DNA of 64,000 nucleotides, taken from the NCBI RefSeq assembly GCF_001186365.1, contig NZ_LDTZ01000015.1:547669-611668 (forward strand), in the 5' to 3' direction. The notes under the pieces are model-generated. The model was not told where the DNA came from and did no database searches. It saw only the letters and a program-made list of their open reading frames with translations. The number at the start of each line of letters is the position of its first letter. Position 1 is the first letter of the stretch. This DNA comes from Gordonia jacobaea. GTDB taxonomy: Bacteria; Actinomycetota; Actinomycetes; Mycobacteriales; Mycobacteriaceae. Positions 59,975 through 64,000 of the stretch are shown piece after piece. A program made the position numbers and the translations under genes.

Positions 59975-60769
59975 TCAGAAGTGTGATCGCCCCATCACCA
60001 CGCGTGATTTTTTCGCACTGGCGGCCGTAAGGTCCTTTCGCATCAACGGTTTGTTCACCTTCTCGGTGAAGGTCTCGATCAGCGGTCCGGTAAAGAAAGC
60101 GGTGACCACGGTGCCCGCACCGATCGTGCCGTGGAAGATCACCGCAAGCACGACAAAGACCAAATCCTGACATGTTCGCACTGCGCGATACGGCATTTTC
60201 GAGTGGTCGACGATGATCGGCGCCACTGCGTCGTAGGGCGAATTGCCAAGCGCCGAAGTCATATACAGCGATGCGCCGTAACAGAAGAAGGTGATCCCGA
60301 TGGCGAACATGATCATCTTCTGCCATGCCGCGGGATTGTCGGAAAAGTACGGATCCAGCCACGTGCTGAACCACTGGACGAAGTAGCCGACCAGAATCAT
60401 GTTCATGATCGATCCGATCCCGATGTACTGGCGACCCCACAGCAGCATCGGAATGAAAAGCACTGCGTTACTGATCAACTGGTAGGTACCGAGGTCGATC
60501 CCGAGCGTGTTGCTGATGCCGATGTTCGCGGCGGTGTACGGGTCGACGCCCACCTGGCCGACACGCAGCACCGCAGACCCCAGAGAGAGGACCGCGATTC
60601 CCACCAAAGCCCAGAAGATGCGCCGGACGTAGTAGCCGTCGAGCAGCGTTGAGTCTGACGGCGTCGTCGACGATGCGGCGTCGGAACTATGTGAGTCCGA
60701 GCCGCCCGTCGCCGGCTCGTCAGATCGATCAGACTGCGTGTTGTCCCGACTGTCGTCTGGTCCGGTCAT
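59975..60769 (-). CDS. YczE/YitT-like integral membrane protein
   Basis: The 264-residue protein has a disordered polar N-terminus (about 40 residues rich in Asp/Ser/Thr) and five hydrophobic segments: IFWALVGIAVLSLGSAVLRV, YQLISNAVLFIPMLLWG, MNMILVGYFVQWFSTW, MIMFAIGITFFCYGASLYMT and LVFVVLAVIFHGTIGAGTVV. The motifs GVDPYTAANIGIS and ALGNSPYDAVAPII fit the YczE/YyaS/YitT family. No transport substrate is known. It is transcribed away from the DsbA-like gene in the same direction. Confidence 0.87.
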   Translation of the reverse strand: MTGPDDSRDNTQSDRSDEPATGGSDSHSSDAASSTTPSDSTLLDGYYVRRIFWALVGIAVLSLGSAVLRVGQVGVDPYTAANIGISNTLGIDLGTYQLISNAVLFIPMLLWGRQYIGIGSIMNMILVGYFVQWFSTWLDPYFSDNPAAWQKMIMFAIGITFFCYGASLYMTSALGNSPYDAVAPIIVDHSKMPYRAVRTCQDLVFVVLAVIFHGTIGAGTVVTAFFTGPLIETFTEKVNKPLMRKDLTAASAKKSRVVMGRSHF

Positions 60770-60947
60770 CGCTGAACGTCACCGCCTCGGTCACAGGCCC
60801 CCCTGATAACAAGTGATACCCAGGGTGCCACCAAAACGACGGCAATCGCGCGATTTCGCGCCATTGTGCTCTCGCGTCGCGTCGTCGCAACGTGTTTGAG
60901 ATCTGCGACCGTTGCAGCGGGGTTGCGGCAGCATGGCGCTACCCCGA

Positions 60948-61694
60948 CTATTCACTCGCCTTGCCGAGCAGGGCGTCGAGCCAGCCGGTTCCGTTGAGAA
61001 TTCCGTCGACAGGCACACCTCCGGAGAGGACTGTCGGTGTGGCAACCTGCCCGCCGGTGGCCTTGGCCAGTTGATTCTCCGACTCCTCGGCCGCCTTCTC
61101 GCCCTCGGCGACCTTGGCCCCGTCGGCGATGCATTTCTGCGTCACCCCGTTGGCGCCCTGCTCGGCCGCGACCTTCGCCAGGTCGGCGTTCGACTTATCG
61201 GAGTCGCCACCTTCCTTCGGCTGATCTGCGAACAGCGCGGAGTGGAACTTGAAGAAGACCTCCTTGTTTTCGCCTGCGCCAACACATTGCAGTGCGCCCG
61301 CGGCACGACTCGAGTAGCTTCCCGACGCCGACTGACGATTGAGGAAGTTCAGCATGTGGTAGCGAACCCGAAGCCTGCCCGCATCGACGGCGCTGACAAT
61401 CGCCTGACCCGACTGCTCCTCGAACTGCTTGCACACGGGGCACATGAAGTCCTCGAAGACGTCGATCGTCGTCTTCGAGTCGGGGGCACCGATGATCAAC
61501 GCGGCGTTGGAATTGAGGACCTGCTCGTTGGCTGTTCCGCCGTGATCGCGATTGCGGTTCCACAGCACGCCGCCGACGACCAGAGCGATCACCACCACAA
61601 CGGCGATTCCCAGCAACACATACGTCGAGGTGCTCGACGTCGCGCGAGGCTGGTGTTTTGACGTCGATGCGGGTGGCTTACGCCTGTCAGTCAC
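60948..61694 (-). CDS. DsbA family thiol-disulfide protein, membrane-anchored
   Basis: The 248-residue protein has a basic N-terminus, one membrane helix (YVLLGIAVVVVIALVVGGVL) and an exported thioredoxin-fold domain. The active site is FEDFMCPVCKQFEEQSG (Cys-Pro-Val-Cys), and the cis-Pro loop is VATPTVLSGG. The helical insert NADLAKVAAEQGANGVTQKC is typical of DsbA. It is likely to oxidise or isomerise disulfides in exported proteins, such as the Cys-rich Rpf domain. It is close to pgm, with no clear operon partner. Confidence 0.92.
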   Translation of the reverse strand: MTDRRKPPASTSKHQPRATSSTSTYVLLGIAVVVVIALVVGGVLWNRNRDHGGTANEQVLNSNAALIIGAPDSKTTIDVFEDFMCPVCKQFEEQSGQAIVSAVDAGRLRVRYHMLNFLNRQSASGSYSSRAAGALQCVGAGENKEVFFKFHSALFADQPKEGGDSDKSNADLAKVAAEQGANGVTQKCIADGAKVAEGEKAAEESENQLAKATGGQVATPTVLSGGVPVDGILNGTGWLDALLGKASE

Positions 61695-61811
61695 AGATCA
61701 TCCTTCGTGTGGTCGCCGTGCCCTCCCATGGAGCAGGTGTGCAACACCGATCAGCAGCGTGGCACCACGGGCGAGCCTAACGCACCAGCAATTGACGACA
61801 GCACCAACGAG

Positions 61812-63452
61812 TCACGACAGTGCGGCGTCGACGACCTCCTGCGCTTGCTCCTGCACCTTCGCGAGGTGGTCGACACCCTTGAACGATTCGGCATAGATCT
61901 TGTACTTGTCCTCGGTACCCGACGGTCGTGCGGCGAACCAGGCGTCCGCGGTGGTCACCTTCACTCCGCCGATCGGCGCGTCATTGCCCGGCGCTTTCGT
62001 CATCACCGCGGTGATCGGATCCCCGGCCAGATCGGTGGCGGTGATCTGATCAGCGGAGAGGTTCGCGAGCACCGCCTTCTGCTCGCGCGTGGCAGGCGCA
62101 TCCGTTCTGGCATAAGCGGATTCGCCGTACTCCGCGGCCAGCTCGCGGTAGCGCTCCGACGGCGTCTTGCCGGTCACCGCCAAGATCTCCGACGCCAACA
62201 ACGCCATGATGATGCCGTCTTTGTCGGTCGACCACGGACTGCCGTCGAACATGAGAAACGACGCGCCTGCACTCTCTTCGCCGCCGAACGCGATGCTGCC
62301 ATCGAGCAGGCCGTCGACGAACCACTTGAATCCGACCGGCACCTCGATCAGTTTTCTGCCGATACCGGCGACGACTCGGTCGATGAGACTCGAACTCACC
62401 AGCGTCTTCCCGACCGCGGCATCGGGCGACCAGTTCGACCGATGCGTGTACAGATAGTCGATCGCAACGGCCAGATAGTGATTGGGGTTCATCAACCCGC
62501 CGTCGGGGGTGACGATGCCGTGGCGGTCGGCGTCGGTGTCGTTACCGGTCGCGATGTCGTAGGAATCACGCGAATCGATGAGCGACGCCATCGCGTCCGG
62601 CGATGAACAGTCCATCCGGATCTGGCCGTCGGTGTCGAGCGTCATGAACGAAAACGTCGGGTCCACAGTGGGATTGACGACGGTGAGCTTGTCGAGGTTG
62701 TAGCGGAATCCGATGGCAGCCCAATAGCCGACCGATGCACCACCGAGGGGGTCGGCACCGATGTGAACCCCTGCGTTGCGGATCGCCTCGAGGTCGACGA
62801 CCGACCCCAGTCCGTCGGTGTAGTTCATGACGAACGAATAGTCGTGCACCAAGTCGTCGCGTCGGGCCTTCTCGAACGAAATCCGTTTGACCCCATCGAG
62901 TTTCGCCGTAAGCAGCTCGTTGGCGCGGTTGGCGACCCACGACGTGATCGTCGTATCGGCGGGTCCGCCGGTCGGCGGGTCGTACTTGAAGCCACCGTCA
63001 CGCGGTGGATTGTGTGACGGGGTGACAACAATGCCGTCGGACTCGACACCGGGATTGGCAGCGTTGAAGGTGAGGATCGCACGGCTGACAGCAGGTGTGG
63101 GCGTGTAGGTGTCGTCTTCTGCGGTATAGACGGTCACCCCGTTGGCGACCAGAACTTCGAGTGCGGACTTCCACGCGGGAATCGACAGTGCGTGCGTGTC
63201 GAACCCAATGAACAGCGGGCCGGTGATACCTGCGCCCGTGCGGTACTCGACGATCGCCTGGGTGATCGCGAGGATGTGTGCTTCGTTGAAAGCCGAGTCG
63301 AGGCTTGACCCCCTGTGCCCCGAGGTACCGAAGACGACGCGCTGCCCGGGATCATCCGGGTCGGGCACCCTGTCGTAATAGGCGCCGACGACAGCGTCGA
63401 CGTCGATGAGGTCTTCGGGCTGAGCCGGAGTGCCGGCACGAGGAGAAGCCAT
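61812..63452 (-). CDS. pgm: Phosphoglucomutase (alpha-D-glucose phosphate-specific)
   Basis: The 546-residue protein matches bacterial Pgm. It has the [20 protein letters not shown] start of domain I, the phosphoserine loop [20 protein letters not shown], the metal-binding [11 protein letters not shown] in domain II, the sugar loop [17 protein letters not shown] and the phosphate-binding [16 protein letters not shown] in domain IV. It interconverts glucose-1-phosphate and glucose-6-phosphate, feeding glycogen, trehalose and cell-wall sugar precursors. The length is normal. Confidence 0.97.
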   Translation of the reverse strand: MASPRAGTPAQPEDLIDVDAVVGAYYDRVPDPDDPGQRVVFGTSGHRGSSLDSAFNEAHILAITQAIVEYRTGAGITGPLFIGFDTHALSIPAWKSALEVLVANGVTVYTAEDDTYTPTPAVSRAILTFNAANPGVESDGIVVTPSHNPPRDGGFKYDPPTGGPADTTITSWVANRANELLTAKLDGVKRISFEKARRDDLVHDYSFVMNYTDGLGSVVDLEAIRNAGVHIGADPLGGASVGYWAAIGFRYNLDKLTVVNPTVDPTFSFMTLDTDGQIRMDCSSPDAMASLIDSRDSYDIATGNDTDADRHGIVTPDGGLMNPNHYLAVAIDYLYTHRSNWSPDAAVGKTLVSSSLIDRVVAGIGRKLIEVPVGFKWFVDGLLDGSIAFGGEESAGASFLMFDGSPWSTDKDGIIMALLASEILAVTGKTPSERYRELAAEYGESAYARTDAPATREQKAVLANLSADQITATDLAGDPITAVMTKAPGNDAPIGGVKVTTADAWFAARPSGTEDKYKIYAESFKGVDHLAKVQEQAQEVVDAALS

Positions 63453-63509
63453 AGTCCTAGATTGTGCCCGAAACCGGCGCCGCCGTCAGTCCCTTGTTCC
63501 GTCAGCGGC

Positions 63510-64000
63510 ATGCTGGAGTCGATGACTCCGCGACTCAACGTGCTCGTCCTGCCCGGTGGCACCGACCAGAGCTACCGACCTTTCCGAGCGACCCAGGGAA
63601 CAGCACTGAGGATGTACCCGTTCACGTGGTCGATCCGCGCGAAGTTCGGCAGCGCCGTCGACGTACGGCAGGTGCGCTACCGCGTGTACGGCTGGAACGG
63701 CGGCCAGGCAAGCCCCCTGCCGTATGCGCGGGCAGCGCTCGATTCGATCACTCGCGACAACCCCGACGTTCCCGTCGTACTCATCGGACACTCGATGGGT
63801 GGACGCGTCGCGGCACACCTCGGCGCCGACCCACGGGTCACCGGCCTACTCGCACTGGCCCCGTGGTGGCAGCATCGCGACTGGCGTCGGATCCGTCGAG
63901 GCGCCCACGTGCGCGCCATCCACGGCGACGCCGACACACTCACCTCAGCTCGACGCACCGCCGAAGGCATAGCCGAACTGCGCGACGACGGTTACGACGC
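63510..64000 (+). CDS. Alpha/beta hydrolase (C-terminus outside window)
   Basis: The gene starts at ATG 63510 (MLESMTPRLNVLVLPGGTDQ; ATG 63522 is an alternative) and runs off the right edge after 163 codons. The oxyanion region is LPGGTDQSYRP, the nucleophile elbow is VLIGHSMGGRVAAHLG, and VRAIHGDADTLT gives the acidic residue. The catalytic His should lie beyond the window. It fits the small dienelactone hydrolase/esterase-like group. It diverges from pgm. Confidence 0.85.
   Translation, partial: MLESMTPRLNVLVLPGGTDQSYRPFRATQGTALRMYPFTWSIRAKFGSAVDVRQVRYRVYGWNGGQASPLPYARAALDSITRDNPDVPVVLIGHSMGGRVAAHLGADPRVTGLLALAPWWQHRDWRRIRRGAHVRAIHGDADTLTSARRTAEGIAELRDDGYD

Overview
The window is gene-dense, GC-rich actinobacterial chromosome. 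Its gene content points to a mycolic-acid-containing member of the Mycobacteriales, most like Gordonia or a close relative. The supporting genes are an Ag85-type mycolyltransferase-like protein, an LCP cell-wall ligase, a YkcA/B-type membrane glycosyltransferase, a small Rpf-type lytic transglycosylase, Lsr2, an F420-type LLM oxidoreductase, a 13E12/DUF222 HNH protein and a DsbA-like exported protein. I see no rRNA, CRISPR array, prophage or insertion sequence. There is one tRNA, tRNA-Ala(GGC). The genus call is an inference from gene content only.

Layout. 1-3390: an Asp23/Gls24 envelope-stress cluster on the minus strand, with an ECF-type sigma factor and a companion protein diverging from it. 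3619-11057: an AI-2E family membrane protein, an enoyl-CoA hydratase, the Rpf-type protein with a hairpin next to its ribosome binding site, a thioesterase, lutABC (lactate oxidation) and an F420-type oxidoreductase. 11062-16811: a NarL-type two-component system diverging from a MacB-type ABC exporter, a repeat array, a methyltransferase and cyanase. 16910-22734: a PHP/PolX-like protein and then a likely nucleobase locus: an IPNS-fold oxygenase, a yeast-FCY1-like cytosine deaminase, a PucR regulator and an NCS1 permease. 22851-29539: cell-envelope genes (LCP, glycosyltransferase, HtrA-like protease, mycolyltransferase-like). 29678-36489: an OYE, a fructosamine kinase, a GH43-like protein, small accessory genes (DUF1801, VOC, GNAT, Imm-5-like) and a VapBC module. 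36622-50556: ychF, a second AI-2E protein, an Ada-AlkA fusion with ogt, rmuC, an SDR/fructosamine-kinase/nucleosidase operon whose kinase is broken by a stop codon, an amidase, a COG0523 GTPase with trhO, and a lipoprotein. 50836-64000: lsr2, tRNA-Ala with a partial downstream copy of its 3' end flanking a CPBP protease gene, oleate hydratase, a zinc-free L36 paralogue behind a Zur-like operator, an aminotransferase, the DUF222 HNH gene with LexA-like boxes, membrane proteins, a DsbA-like protein, pgm and a partial hydrolase.

The observations that most deserve follow-up are these: (i) the IPNS-like oxygenase fused by overlap to an FCY1-like cytosine deaminase, beside a cytosine-type permease and PucR, suggesting oxidative processing of pyrimidine bases; (ii) the 40-codon L36 gene behind a Zur-like palindrome that sits on an apparently leaderless promoter; (iii) an in-frame TAA in a fructosamine kinase whose lost C-terminus is still intact; (iv) a degenerate duplication of the tRNA-Ala 3' end and terminator bracketing a CPBP protease gene; (v) LexA-like boxes upstream of the 13E12/DUF222 gene. 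All functional statements rest on motif recognition in the translated sequence; no database search was possible.
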